A stretch of DNA of 63,434 nt, taken from positions 1 to 63,434 of the IMG/VR virus record IMGVR_UViG_3300020424_000350; one strand, 5' to 3'. Source of the DNA: a virus. The notes beneath the pieces were generated by a model. The model searched no databases. It was not told the DNA's origin and saw only the letters and a list, made by a program, of their open reading frames with translations. The position numbers and the translations under genes are program-made. This document shows, one piece after another, positions 41,691-48,570 of the stretch; position 1 is the first letter of the stretch, and every line of letters begins with the position of its first letter.

Positions 41691-42401
41691 GTGAAAGAAA
41701 CAAAAATAAACCAAAATACTAAACTATTAGGAGACATAGAACTGTTTATTACTAAGAGTTTAGGATTAGTTAAGGAGTTAGAGAAATCTAACGAATTCGT
41801 ACATTACTGGCTCAACTGTTATGACTCTGAGCGTTTCGATGCTGTGGACCTGTTCCATGCTGTCGTTTTCGATGAGTCGTTAAACTTCGAGCCGTCCGAC
41901 TTGTATCATAATACTTGGGGTCGTAGTACTAATCTTGCTGGTAATGACTTTTGTTATGAGTGGTCGTCGTCAACGTCTCACTCTCGTAGGGGTATTAATA
42001 CTAAAAAAATAAATGTACCTAGTAAGTTTAATGCTGGTCCTATCCATCTGAGTTTGGGTCATCATGAGACTGATTCTAAGGATGTTTTGTTTATACCTAC
42101 TGAGTGTCTGATGGCTGGTCGTAATCGTGAGTTGTATCCTACTTTAAAAAGGTTGACTCCTAGGGGTTCGTTCCCTTCGGAGTTTTATAGTGAATCTATA
42201 AGTGGTGCGTATAATCGTATGCGTTCGGAAATTAGTCATGCGGTGGTAGTGTATCGCGTCGACCAAAACGGTGACCAGGATGTTTCGGTTCGTTGGTACT
42301 CTAGCCATGTTTCGAATAAGTATTGGAGTGATTTTTTCTCTCTTAATGATGTTTTCGACCATCTATGGGAGGGTCTCCAAATCTATCCGTATGGCTACTA
42401 A
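41691..42401 (+). CDS. hypothetical protein with GTG start, distinct codon use
   Basis: The 236-residue protein has no recognised family. It begins at GTG after TGGAGAA. The middle of the gene uses GTT, GTC, CGT, TCG and GAC codons far more than its neighbours, suggesting transfer or high expression. Features include FDAVDLFHAVVFDESLNF, YEWSSSTSHSRRG and a Trp/Tyr-rich end. It is the last gene before the terminator at 42418. Confidence 0.6.
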   Translation: MKETKINQNTKLLGDIELFITKSLGLVKELEKSNEFVHYWLNCYDSERFDAVDLFHAVVFDESLNFEPSDLYHNTWGRSTNLAGNDFCYEWSSSTSHSRRGINTKKINVPSKFNAGPIHLSLGHHETDSKDVLFIPTECLMAGRNRELYPTLKRLTPRGSFPSEFYSESISGAYNRMRSEISHAVVVYRVDQNGDQDVSVRWYSSHVSNKYWSDFFSLNDVFDHLWEGLQIYPYGY

Positions 42402-42417
42402 GTAGTTTTCTACTAAA

Positions 42418-42460
42418 TACCCTCGTTCCGCTGTCCGTGGTTCGGGGGTATTATTTTATT
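42418..42460 (+). terminator. probable rho-independent terminator
   Basis: TACCCTCG (42418-42425) pairs with CGGGGGTA (42443-42450) with one G-T, a 17-nt loop, and is followed by a T-rich tract. It ends the 41691 transcription unit. Confidence 0.6.
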
Positions 42461-42708
42461 CGTATTAGTGTTTTTAAAAATAAAATCTTTTACTCGAAGA
42501 AATGTTAAAAACTACTAATATCTCTAATATTCTAATAGAATCGAGCTAGAGTACAGTATTTTATTGGATTTCTTGATTTAGCAAAACTAATAGATTTCGT
42601 ATTAGTTATTAGAAACTAATGGTAAGATTTACCAGAGGGCATGAGAATTTGTTTTTATTTGATAATAAAATCTAATAGAATAATAACACTACTGGAGCGA
42701 GGTATTAT
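42461..42708. promoter_or_regulatory. AT-rich intergenic region with CTAATAG repeats
   Basis: With the terminator this forms a 307-base gap before the small terminase gene. CTAATAG occurs at 42532-42538, 42587-42593 and 42672-42678, with near-copies elsewhere. The stretch around 42577-42595 resembles 19531-19550. No promoter of the main family is seen. The repeats may be binding sites for a phage regulator or replication initiator. Confidence 0.45.
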
Positions 42709-43227
42709 ATGAAACAACTGACTTACACACCGTTACAACCTACAGAAGACGGTAAAGGTTTCATCGATGAGAAGGGTAAGATTTGGCAACCATTAAATTC
42801 TAAACAAAAGAAATTTTGTAGGGAATATTTCAAAGGGCAAACAGCAACGGAAGCCGCGATAAAAGCAGGATATACAAAGGATAGGAAGGGGGCTAAGACT
42901 CAAGGCAGTGTACTACTGAATCATAACCCACTAGTAAAGAATTATCTCATTGACTTGGAAATAGCAGCTGCGGAACGCGACCAGATTTCCTTAGAGAATC
43001 ATCTCGGGACTCTACACGACCTCAGGGAAGAAGCCAAGGACCAAGGACAGATATCCGCTGCCATCACAGCAGAAGTACATCGAGGCAAAGCGGGTGGACT
43101 CTACATCGATAGACGCGAAGTACTGACCGCGAAGATTGATTTGATGTCCAAAGATGATATACTCACTCGACTCGAACAATTAATAGAGAAACGTACAGGC
43201 GGTCGAGTCATCGAAAATGAATCTTAG
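42709..43227 (+). CDS. terminase small subunit-like protein
   Basis: The 172-residue protein contains LNSKQKKFCREYFKGQTATE and IKAGYTKDR, then QGSVLLNHNPLVKNYLIDLE, the pattern of terminase small subunits of the Terminase_2 family. It should bind the packaging signal and recruit the large terminase. It lies 5.5 kb from the large terminase gene, unlike the usual adjacency. The start has GGAG and GAGG upstream. Confidence 0.8.
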   Translation: MKQLTYTPLQPTEDGKGFIDEKGKIWQPLNSKQKKFCREYFKGQTATEAAIKAGYTKDRKGAKTQGSVLLNHNPLVKNYLIDLEIAAAERDQISLENHLGTLHDLREEAKDQGQISAAITAEVHRGKAGGLYIDRREVLTAKIDLMSKDDILTRLEQLIEKRTGGRVIENES

Positions 43228-43365
43228 TCTACTCTATCGCTCTACTCTATCTATCGGTCCATCTATCCCTCGGTCCGTCAGTCTTTTCCACTAACACATC
43301 TACGAGTCCTAGAATCCACGAGTCCTAGATTTTACAAGGGACTAATCTGGTAGTCTTTTTAGTGC
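43228..43365. repeat. pyrimidine-rich low-complexity intergenic region
   Basis: Repeats of TCTACTCTA and TCTATC with CGGTCC occur here, plus a direct pair of acGAGTCCTAGA. The same TCTACTC units recur at 43788-43870, on the other side of the 43449 gene. The strand bias (T and C) is strong. Position beside the small terminase gene is suggestive of a packaging site. Confidence 0.5.
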
Positions 43366-43394
43366 TTTACTTTCTTTGCAATCCAAGCAATAAT
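43366..43394 (+). promoter_or_regulatory. phage promoter family member P11
   Basis: tgcTTTACTtt at 43366-43371, 17 nt, then AATAAT (43389-43394). It drives the 43449 gene, which is closed by a terminator at 43760, a monocistronic unit. Confidence 0.75.
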
Positions 43395-43401
43395 ATAGGT
43401 A

Positions 43402-43423
43402 GATAGTAAAAGGGTTTACTATC
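43402..43423 (+). promoter_or_regulatory. 5' leader hairpin before 43449 gene
   Basis: GATAGTAAA (43402-43410) pairs perfectly with TTTACTATC (43415-43423) around a 4-nt loop, close to the expected transcript 5' end. It could stabilise the message. The ribosome binding site is further downstream (AAAAGGA). Confidence 0.55.
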
Positions 43424-43448
43424 ATTAACTAAAACAAAAAGGAAAATT

Positions 43449-43745
43449 ATGAAAATAAATCCAAACTTTAAAGCAGGTGCCCAAAAGGGTTCGACTAACT
43501 ATAACGAAAGAGTAACTTTAATAGCTACTCCTGAGGGAAAATTCCCGCCCCAAGCTGGGAAAATAATCGAGGCATTACTAGCCGCTAAAGATTATACTTT
43601 GACTGTGGGCGAGTTAGTTGGATTCGATGGCAGTAAAGAGTCCGAGTTAGAAAAGGTGGGACTGGAAACAGTTCAAACTCCGATAGCTATTTGGAATCAT
43701 TACAAACCTAGATTACTAAAAGAAAATCTAGTAAAAATCGGTTAA
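43449..43745 (+). CDS. small winged-helix-like regulator candidate
   Basis: The 98-residue protein has a short flexible start and a helical core (GKIIEALLAAKDYTLTVGEL) ending IWNHYKPRLLKENLVKIG. The proteins at 33488 and 44031 share this ending style. The gene is monocistronic with its own promoter and a UUCG terminator, indicating abundant, independent expression. A DNA-binding regulator is inferred. Confidence 0.5.
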   Translation: MKINPNFKAGAQKGSTNYNERVTLIATPEGKFPPQAGKIIEALLAAKDYTLTVGELVGFDGSKESELEKVGLETVQTPIAIWNHYKPRLLKENLVKIG

Positions 43746-43759
43746 TCTTTAATCGTCTT

Positions 43760-43787
43760 AAAAGGGTGGCTTCGGTCGCCCTTTTTT
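43760..43787 (+). terminator. rho-independent terminator with UUCG loop
   Basis: AAAAGGGTGGC (43760-43770) pairs with GTCGCCCTTTT (43775-43785) around a TTCG tetraloop closed by C-G, followed by a short T-run. It ends the 43449 gene and is one of the clearest terminators in the window. Confidence 0.9.
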
Positions 43788-43945
43788 GTGCTCTACTCTA
43801 GTCTACTCTATCCGTCGCTCTACTCTACTCTATCGCTCGGTCTACTCTACACTACTACTTACTCTACACTCACACTACCACCCACAGATTATATAGAGGG
43901 AGCGAACGACAGACGGACGGACGGAGGGACGGACGGATAGATTTT
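43788..43945. repeat. TCTACTC and GACG tandem repeat region
   Basis: Multiple TCTACTCTA units (43793-43870) are followed by tandem GACG units (about 43910-43940, GACGGACGGACGG-type). This 158-base stretch carries no gene and has opposite strand bias in its two halves. It lies upstream of the AT-rich promoter of the 44031 gene. Confidence 0.6.
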
Positions 43946-44005
43946 TTATGGAAAATATTTAAGTATTTATATAGTTAAATATATATATAGTTTTACTTGT
44001 ATATA

Positions 44006-44024
44006 TATAGTATTGCTGTAATAT
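44006..44024 (+). promoter_or_regulatory. promoter region of probably leaderless 44031 gene
   Basis: A TATAGT (44006-44011) and a TAATAT (44019-44024) lie just before ATG 44031. If the second is the -10, transcription would start at or near the A of the ATG. There is no purine-rich ribosome binding site upstream. Confidence 0.4.
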
Positions 44025-44030
44025 GTACTT

Positions 44031-44486
44031 ATGGAAAAACAAAAAACAGGTGCGGCAACGCCTTCTAAGGTTGCCAACAAGGGTGCTCCATTAGGTCCTA
44101 AAGCTACTAAGAAAGTTAGTGCGCCTAGTGGTCGCGGTGGTAGTAATATTAACTTAAATACTAGGGTATGGGTTAGTGAGGACTCAGAAAGTAGTGGCTT
44201 ACTAGCTGCCTTACCCCCTCAGTTAGCTAAAGCACTAGAAATAGTTGTTAATGACTTTGAGGGTAATTGTACTTTAGGTCAATTAGATGAAGCATGGCAA
44301 AAGTCTAATAACTTAGATGTTAATGGTGGTCCTTACACTCAAGGCATTAAAGCTAGACCTGGTCAAAATTCTTTTTGGACTCACTACATTAGTGGTACTA
44401 GTTTCAAAAATAATTTGACTAAGCGTAAGCCAATAGTTGCTTTTGGTATTGATAATATATCTAAGTACTTTAAGTTAGCTAATTAA
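44031..44486 (+). CDS. basic regulator-like protein
   Basis: The 151-residue protein has a Lys/Ala/Pro/Gly-rich flexible N-terminus (about 1-40), then LLAALPPQLAKALEIVVNDF and a FWTHYISGTSFKNNL segment resembling the end of the 43449 protein. It is rich in GGT and CGT codons and is flanked by its own promoter and a strong terminator. No ribosome binding site is visible. It may be a DNA-binding regulator, but no family is certain. Confidence 0.55.
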   Translation: MEKQKTGAATPSKVANKGAPLGPKATKKVSAPSGRGGSNINLNTRVWVSEDSESSGLLAALPPQLAKALEIVVNDFEGNCTLGQLDEAWQKSNNLDVNGGPYTQGIKARPGQNSFWTHYISGTSFKNNLTKRKPIVAFGIDNISKYFKLAN

Positions 44487-44500
44487 TTAACCTTTAACCG

Positions 44501-44535
44501 AAAAGGGCTAGTGTGAGGTACTAGCCCTTTTTTTA
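44501..44535 (+). terminator. rho-independent terminator
   Basis: AAAAGGGCTAGT (44501-44512) pairs with ACTAGCCCTTTT (44520-44531), 12 bp with a 7-nt loop, followed by T residues. It closes the 44031 gene. Confidence 0.9.
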
Positions 44536-44566
44536 TGTCTACAATAAATCAAAAAGATCTTTTTAA

Positions 44567-44640
44567 TGGTTAATTATTAACCACCCACACTAACACTTAT
44601 ACTACTGGTTAAATATTAACCAATGGTTAAATATTAACCA
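44567..44640. repeat. three 17-bp palindromes (operator-like)
   Basis: TGGTTAATTATTAACCA (44567-44583), TGGTTAAATATTAACCA (44606-44622) and the same again at 44624-44640. Each is a palindrome that differs only at the centre. Centre spacing is 39 and 18 bases. Such arrays are bound by dimeric regulators or initiators. No gene lies in 44536-44832 apart from the promoter for the spanin gene. Confidence 0.65.
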
Positions 44641-44798
44641 CTAAAACAACTATACCATTTAGTTATATATCTAGCTATTTATATAACTATAAAGTCTATA
44701 CCCCCCCTTGACAAAAATTCCCCCTGCCCTGCGTCCTCACCTTAGGTTCGCACCCTTAATCGGAAGTAGTTTACAAATAAGTCCCTATGAAAAAAATT

Positions 44799-44826
44799 TT
44801 GCGAAAAAATTTTTGCAGATTATACT
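44799..44826 (+). promoter_or_regulatory. promoter for spanin operon, likely leaderless start
   Basis: TTGCGA (44799-44804), a 16-nt spacer, then TATACT (44821-44826). The ATG at 44833 is exactly seven bases after the -10 box, where transcription would start. No ribosome binding site is visible. A perfect TTGACA at 44708 has no matching -10. Confidence 0.5.
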
Positions 44827-44832
44827 TTCGGC

Positions 44833-45237
44833 ATGGGTTTTAAGATGAGCTTAATTTTAGGAGTCCTATTGGTAGCTACTGTGGCGGGGTCAGCAGGGTA
44901 TATAAAATACTTACATGAACAACTTGCTATTGCCTTAGGTAATCAGATAGTATTAGAATCTAAAATAGAGGAGCAGAACGAATCTATAGATAGATATATA
45001 GAAAACCAAAAAATTACGCAAACTAAAATAAATATGTTAGAACGAGAAAAAGCAGAAGCAGGGAAAGAAGTAAAACGTTTACGTAAGATTTTTAGCGAAC
45101 ATGACTTAGGTAATTTAGCTTTAAATAAACCAAAGCTAATAGAAAATATAATTAATAAAGGAACTAAAGCAGCTATGGACAAATTAGTCAATCTCTCCTC
45201 ACCAAAGTATGAAAATACTGATAATCTCCTTGACTAG
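44833..45237 (+). CDS. i-spanin (inner membrane, Rz-like)
   Basis: The 134-residue protein has an N-terminal membrane anchor (about residues 5-26, LILGVLLVATVAGSAGYI) followed by a long periplasmic coiled coil (IEEQNESIDRYIENQKITQT). This is the layout of an i-spanin, which fuses inner and outer membranes in lysis of Gram-negative hosts. The outer partner gene overlaps its end. It appears to be translated from a leaderless message. Confidence 0.7.
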   Translation: MGFKMSLILGVLLVATVAGSAGYIKYLHEQLAIALGNQIVLESKIEEQNESIDRYIENQKITQTKINMLEREKAEAGKEVKRLRKIFSEHDLGNLALNKPKLIENIINKGTKAAMDKLVNLSSPKYENTDNLLD

Positions 45238-45580
45238 TTTGTTTGTCTTCGGAGGCTGTACATTGCTTCCGAAGACCCCAGTACAAGTAAAAACTATTGC
45301 TAAACCTGCACCTTTGTATCATCCTCCGTTACCGTCTGAAATAGAAATATTACCTGTCAACTGGAAAGTTATGACACCAGAACTTATGGAGGAATATTTA
45401 GAACTTTTTAAAAAAGGCGAAGCTCCTGCTGTTCCGTATTATTCTTTAACGACTCAGCAGTATGAGAACTTGTCGTCTAACGTCGCGGATATTACCAGAT
45501 ACATTGAGAATATTTTAAGTATAATAAAATATTACAGGAGTTTAGATGAGGAAAAGCAAAAGGACGGAGGAGCCGAGTAA
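45209..45580 (+). CDS. o-spanin lipoprotein (Rz1-like)
   Basis: The 123-residue protein has a lipoprotein signal MKILIISLTSLFVFGGC with a lipobox ending in Cys17. The mature part is Pro-rich and then helical (YENLSSNVADITRYIENI). It overlaps the i-spanin gene by 29 bases in another frame, the classic Rz/Rz1 layout. The outer membrane lipoprotein pairs with the i-spanin in the final lysis step. Confidence 0.75.
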   Translation: MKILIISLTSLFVFGGCTLLPKTPVQVKTIAKPAPLYHPPLPSEIEILPVNWKVMTPELMEEYLELFKKGEAPAVPYYSLTTQQYENLSSNVADITRYIENILSIIKYYRSLDEEKQKDGGAE

Positions 45581-45836
45581 TCAATATTTAGAAGTTATTA
45601 ATAATAAATATTGTTACTTTGGACCTGATTACAAATTTACCCTTACAGATGAGAAATACCATAACTATGCAACGTTAGTTATAAATCCTTCGCATATAAA
45701 AATTGTTAAAAACGAAACTAGCAAAAGTAACCAAGAATTAAAAGAACAAATAGTTAATGATTGGTTTATAGAAGAAAACGAAAGTACTAGAGATAGGAAT
45801 AACCGTAAAGCTAGAGAAAAAAGGAATGGGAACTAA
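45546..45836 (+). CDS. hypothetical protein
   Basis: The 96-residue basic protein starts after GGAG and overlaps the spanin gene by 35 bases and the HNH gene by 11. It is mixed alpha/beta with a Lys/Arg-rich end (NRKAREKRNGN). No family recognised. Confidence 0.5.
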   Translation: MRKSKRTEEPSNQYLEVINNKYCYFGPDYKFTLTDEKYHNYATLVINPSHIKIVKNETSKSNQELKEQIVNDWFIEENESTRDRNNRKAREKRNGN

Positions 45837-46314
45837 AACTTGTATATCTTGTGGTAAAGCTAGAAATACTAATAAGTTTTCTCAAAATTTTAAGTTAAAG
45901 AACGGTCAGCCTGGATTTCGTAACGTATGTAGAGATTGCGATTCGTTACGTAAAAACAAATTTATAAGTAGTACTCCATATACTTATTTAACTAAAGTAC
46001 ATACTCAATCTAAAAGTAAACGTTCCAAAGATATGGAATGGTCAATAACTGCGGAAGACTTACATGATTTATGGGATGAACAAGGTGGGCGGTGCGCTCT
46101 CAGTGGTGTATTTATGACGTATGGTAAAGACGGGAACGGTAGTAAAGAATTTAACGCGTCCATTGATAGGATTGATTCGACGAAACCTATATATACACGG
46201 ACCAACGTACAACTGGTCACGTACCGCGTAAATATCATGAAGCACACACTGACCGAGGACCTCTTACTTTGGTGGTGCCGTAATCTAATAGCCAAACACG
46301 ACAAAATCGATTAA
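45826..46314 (+). CDS. HNH endonuclease with N-terminal zinc ribbon
   Basis: The 162-residue protein begins with CISCGKARNTNKF and VCRDCD, a zinc ribbon. Its C-terminal half has RCALSGVFM and ASIDRIDSTKPIYTRTNVQL, matching phage HNH homing endonucleases (CALSG...SIDRID...NVQLV). The DNA from about 46080 is more GC-rich than its surroundings, suggesting recent transfer. It may be a free-standing homing endonuclease or packaging-associated nuclease. Confidence 0.8.
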   Translation: MGTKTCISCGKARNTNKFSQNFKLKNGQPGFRNVCRDCDSLRKNKFISSTPYTYLTKVHTQSKSKRSKDMEWSITAEDLHDLWDEQGGRCALSGVFMTYGKDGNGSKEFNASIDRIDSTKPIYTRTNVQLVTYRVNIMKHTLTEDLLLWWCRNLIAKHDKID

Positions 46315-46361
46315 TATAAATCGCGACATTAACACCACCTAAGTGTTAAAGTACTTTACTT

Positions 46362-47417
46362 ATGGCTGAACCACAATTTAAACCAGCGAGACCACCTATA
46401 GAACAATTTATATCAGATGTTCGTGGTCAGGGGATATTACAAACTTTAAACCCTAATTTAAAAAACGACCCCGTATTTCAAAAGGTTTCTTCAGCTTTAG
46501 ATTTTATAATACCAGACCCCGACAACCCGTTGGACTTTCTCGGTCCTGGTGGTAAAGTAGCTGCTGGATTTTTTAGTAATTTACCTTTACCGTTAGCTAG
46601 AAAAATAAAAGCTACGATGAAGAAAATAGAAGATTTAGAATTAAAAGTAAAAAGAGAACGAGCAGCTAGAAAATCCGATGGACCAGCCGCTTCTACAGCT
46701 TTAGAGAAAGCGGAAAACTCATTAAAAGCACAAAACGAAAAATTAGATAAACTGTTTGAAGAGGGTGGTGTAAAAGGTCCTCCTCGAGTAATTAAAAATA
46801 AAGAAGAACAATTAGCCGAAACATTAAGTAAAGATAATGTATATCACGGTGGCATAGCAGGATTAAAAACTGAAGCGGGTGAACAATTTTTAAAAAGACC
46901 ACCAGCAGCTACAGATGATGCAGGAGTAGCTCAATCAACGGGAGGTATTTATTCAGTATTAAATGTTGATGACCCTAGATTTTTTAATTTCTCTGGTAGA
47001 AATATCGACCCTAAAAAATCAGGTTACATAGTTTCACCTGAGTTAAGAAGAACGGTAGACGCGGCAGATATGCCAAAAGATTTACAAAACAAACTATACG
47101 ATAGATTGTCTGAATTACAACAAGTCGATGACTTTGGAGGATTAACTCCTTTAGAAAGATATACTTACTTTAATATTTCTAAAATCTTAGGTAAAGAACC
47201 GATTAAAAATTCAGGATTAGTTCCAGGAGTGTTTCAAAAAGAAACTGGAGATATTTTCAGACAAGAAGGATTCGATTCTATATTATTCCCCAGACGACCT
47301 AACTTCAAAGGTGAGGGTAAAACTTTGATATCTGTTGCTGACGACAACTTGCGTATAGCGGATGAAATAAAGTATGATGAGGTCGCTGATTTTATTAGAA
47401 AAATGAGTGGAAAATAA
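46362..47417 (+). CDS. virion-block protein with ADP-ribosyltransferase-like C-terminal domain
   Basis: The 351-residue protein has a helical N-terminal half. Its C-terminal half contains VYHGG (about 165-169), GGIYSVLNVDD, and GFDSILFPRRPN followed by TLISVADDNLRIA. These echo the YHGT...GYDG...VFDPxxIR layout of phage-encoded ART-like domains. If so it could modify host proteins or be ejected with DNA. No ribosome binding site precedes the ATG. The ART call is tentative. Confidence 0.4.
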   Translation: MAEPQFKPARPPIEQFISDVRGQGILQTLNPNLKNDPVFQKVSSALDFIIPDPDNPLDFLGPGGKVAAGFFSNLPLPLARKIKATMKKIEDLELKVKRERAARKSDGPAASTALEKAENSLKAQNEKLDKLFEEGGVKGPPRVIKNKEEQLAETLSKDNVYHGGIAGLKTEAGEQFLKRPPAATDDAGVAQSTGGIYSVLNVDDPRFFNFSGRNIDPKKSGYIVSPELRRTVDAADMPKDLQNKLYDRLSELQQVDDFGGLTPLERYTYFNISKILGKEPIKNSGLVPGVFQKETGDIFRQEGFDSILFPRRPNFKGEGKTLISVADDNLRIADEIKYDEVADFIRKMSGK

Positions 47418-47418
47418 A

Positions 47419-47712
47419 ATGCCAAGGAAAAAAGAAAAATCAATTAGACGTACCACAGGTAAAGGCGGTAATTATAGACCGACTAAAGCTGGTGCGGGAA
47501 TGACTAAAAAAGGTGTTGCTGCCTATAGACGTAAAAATCCTGGAAGTAAATTAAAAACTGCTGTTACAGGTAAAGTCAAAAAAGGTAGTAAAGCTGCAAA
47601 AAGAAGAAAGTCATACTGTGCTCGTTCTGCAGGACAGATGAAAAAGTTTCCGAAGGCAGCAAAAAATCCTAATTCTAGGTTGAGACAAGCAAGACGAAGA
47701 TGGAAGTGTTAA
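47419..47712 (+). CDS. small basic phage protein
   Basis: The ATG at 47419 gives 97 residues rich in Lys, Arg and Gly. A conserved block AAYRRKNPGSKLKTAVTGKV and a KRRKSYCARSAGQMKK segment recur in marine phages and viruses with unknown function. It probably binds DNA or is packaged. The longer reading from GTG 47407 overlaps the previous gene and is not preferred. Confidence 0.65.
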   Translation: MPRKKEKSIRRTTGKGGNYRPTKAGAGMTKKGVAAYRRKNPGSKLKTAVTGKVKKGSKAAKRRKSYCARSAGQMKKFPKAAKNPNSRLRQARRRWKC

Positions 47713-47892
47713 ATGCCAAAACATAGTAAAAAAGGTAAAAGTAAACGTCCAGGATTATGGGCGAATATTCATGCAAAACGTAAACGTATAAAAGCTGGTA
47801 GTGGTGAACGTATGCGTAAACCAGGAAGTAAAGGTGCCCCAACTAAAAAGAATTTTAAACAAGCAAGGTCAACATCTAAGAGAAGGAGGTAG
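47713..47892 (+). CDS. small Lys/Arg-rich protein
   Basis: A 59-residue protein directly after the preceding stop. The segment GLWANIHAKRKRIKAGSGER recurs in short phage proteins. It is strongly basic. A GGAGGT follows its end and serves the next gene. Confidence 0.6.
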   Translation: MPKHSKKGKSKRPGLWANIHAKRKRIKAGSGERMRKPGSKGAPTKKNFKQARSTSKRRR

Positions 47893-47894
47893 GT

Positions 47895-48086
47895 ATGGCT
47901 GAAAAAAGAGCAAAGAGAAAGAAAAAAGCTGCTAAGAGAGGTGGTGCTAAACCAACTAACCCAGCTTTGTATGCTAGAGTAAAAGCAGAAGCTAAACGTA
48001 AATTTAAAGTTTACCCTTCAGCTTATGCTAATGGTTGGTTAGTAAGAGAATATAAAAAACGTGGTGGAGGTTATCGTAGTTCATAA
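47895..48086 (+). CDS. conserved small basic phage protein
   Basis: The 63-residue protein contains KPTNPALYARVKAEAKRKFK and YPSAYANGWLVREYKKRGG, a conserved block found in marine phages and larger viruses with unknown function. AGGAGG precedes the start. It overlaps the next ATG. Confidence 0.7.
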   Translation: MAEKRAKRKKKAAKRGGAKPTNPALYARVKAEAKRKFKVYPSAYANGWLVREYKKRGGGYRSS

Positions 48087-48262
48087 TGGAATTTATTTGG
48101 TTTCCACTTGTGTTATGTTGTATCGTCGCTATGATTGGAGAACACTCTAACCCTAGAGGTATGAATATTTTTTGGTATAAAGTAACTATAAAAACTAGAG
48201 AATATACAAAAGCATTAACAGAATATGACTCTGGTAATAACGATGGAAACGGACCTAGATAA
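48086..48262 (+). CDS. small membrane protein
   Basis: A 58-residue product with a hydrophobic N-terminus (MEFIWFPLVLCCIVAMI) and a polar, acidic tail. Start and stop overlap neighbours. Could anchor to the host membrane; function unknown. Confidence 0.5.
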   Translation: MEFIWFPLVLCCIVAMIGEHSNPRGMNIFWYKVTIKTREYTKALTEYDSGNNDGNGPR

Positions 48263-48570
48263 TGGCTAAACCTAAAGGTGGATTAACTGCTTGGTTCGGT
48301 AAAGGACCAAAAGGTGATTGGGTAGATATAGGAGCACCTAAGAAAAAAGGTAAGTTCCAAAAATGCGGTCGTAAATCTGCTAAAGGTAAATCTAAAAGGA
48401 AATACCCTAAATGTGTTCCACGAGCTAAAGCTAGAACTATGACAGCCGCACAAAGAAGAAGTGCTGTGCGTAGAAAAAGAGCAGCAGGGAATCCAGGAGG
48501 CAAACCTACAAACGTAAGAACTATTGTTAAAAAGAGGAAAACCAATGGCAGAAAAAAGAAAAAAGCGTAG
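48262..48570 (+). CDS. conserved basic phage protein
   Basis: The 102-residue protein contains GGLTAWFGKGPKGDWVDIGA and KFQKCGRKSAKG, a block recurring in marine phages and large viruses with unknown function. Its C-terminal half is very basic. It overlaps the next gene in another frame. Confidence 0.65.
   Translation: MAKPKGGLTAWFGKGPKGDWVDIGAPKKKGKFQKCGRKSAKGKSKRKYPKCVPRAKARTMTAAQRRSAVRRKRAAGNPGGKPTNVRTIVKKRKTNGRKKKKA

Noticed and set aside
43788-43945. CRISPR array
   Set aside because: Units are short tandem repeats without regular spacers.
44708-44713. perfect TTGACA hexamer
   Set aside because: No -10 box at 15-19 nt; the downstream sequence is C-rich.
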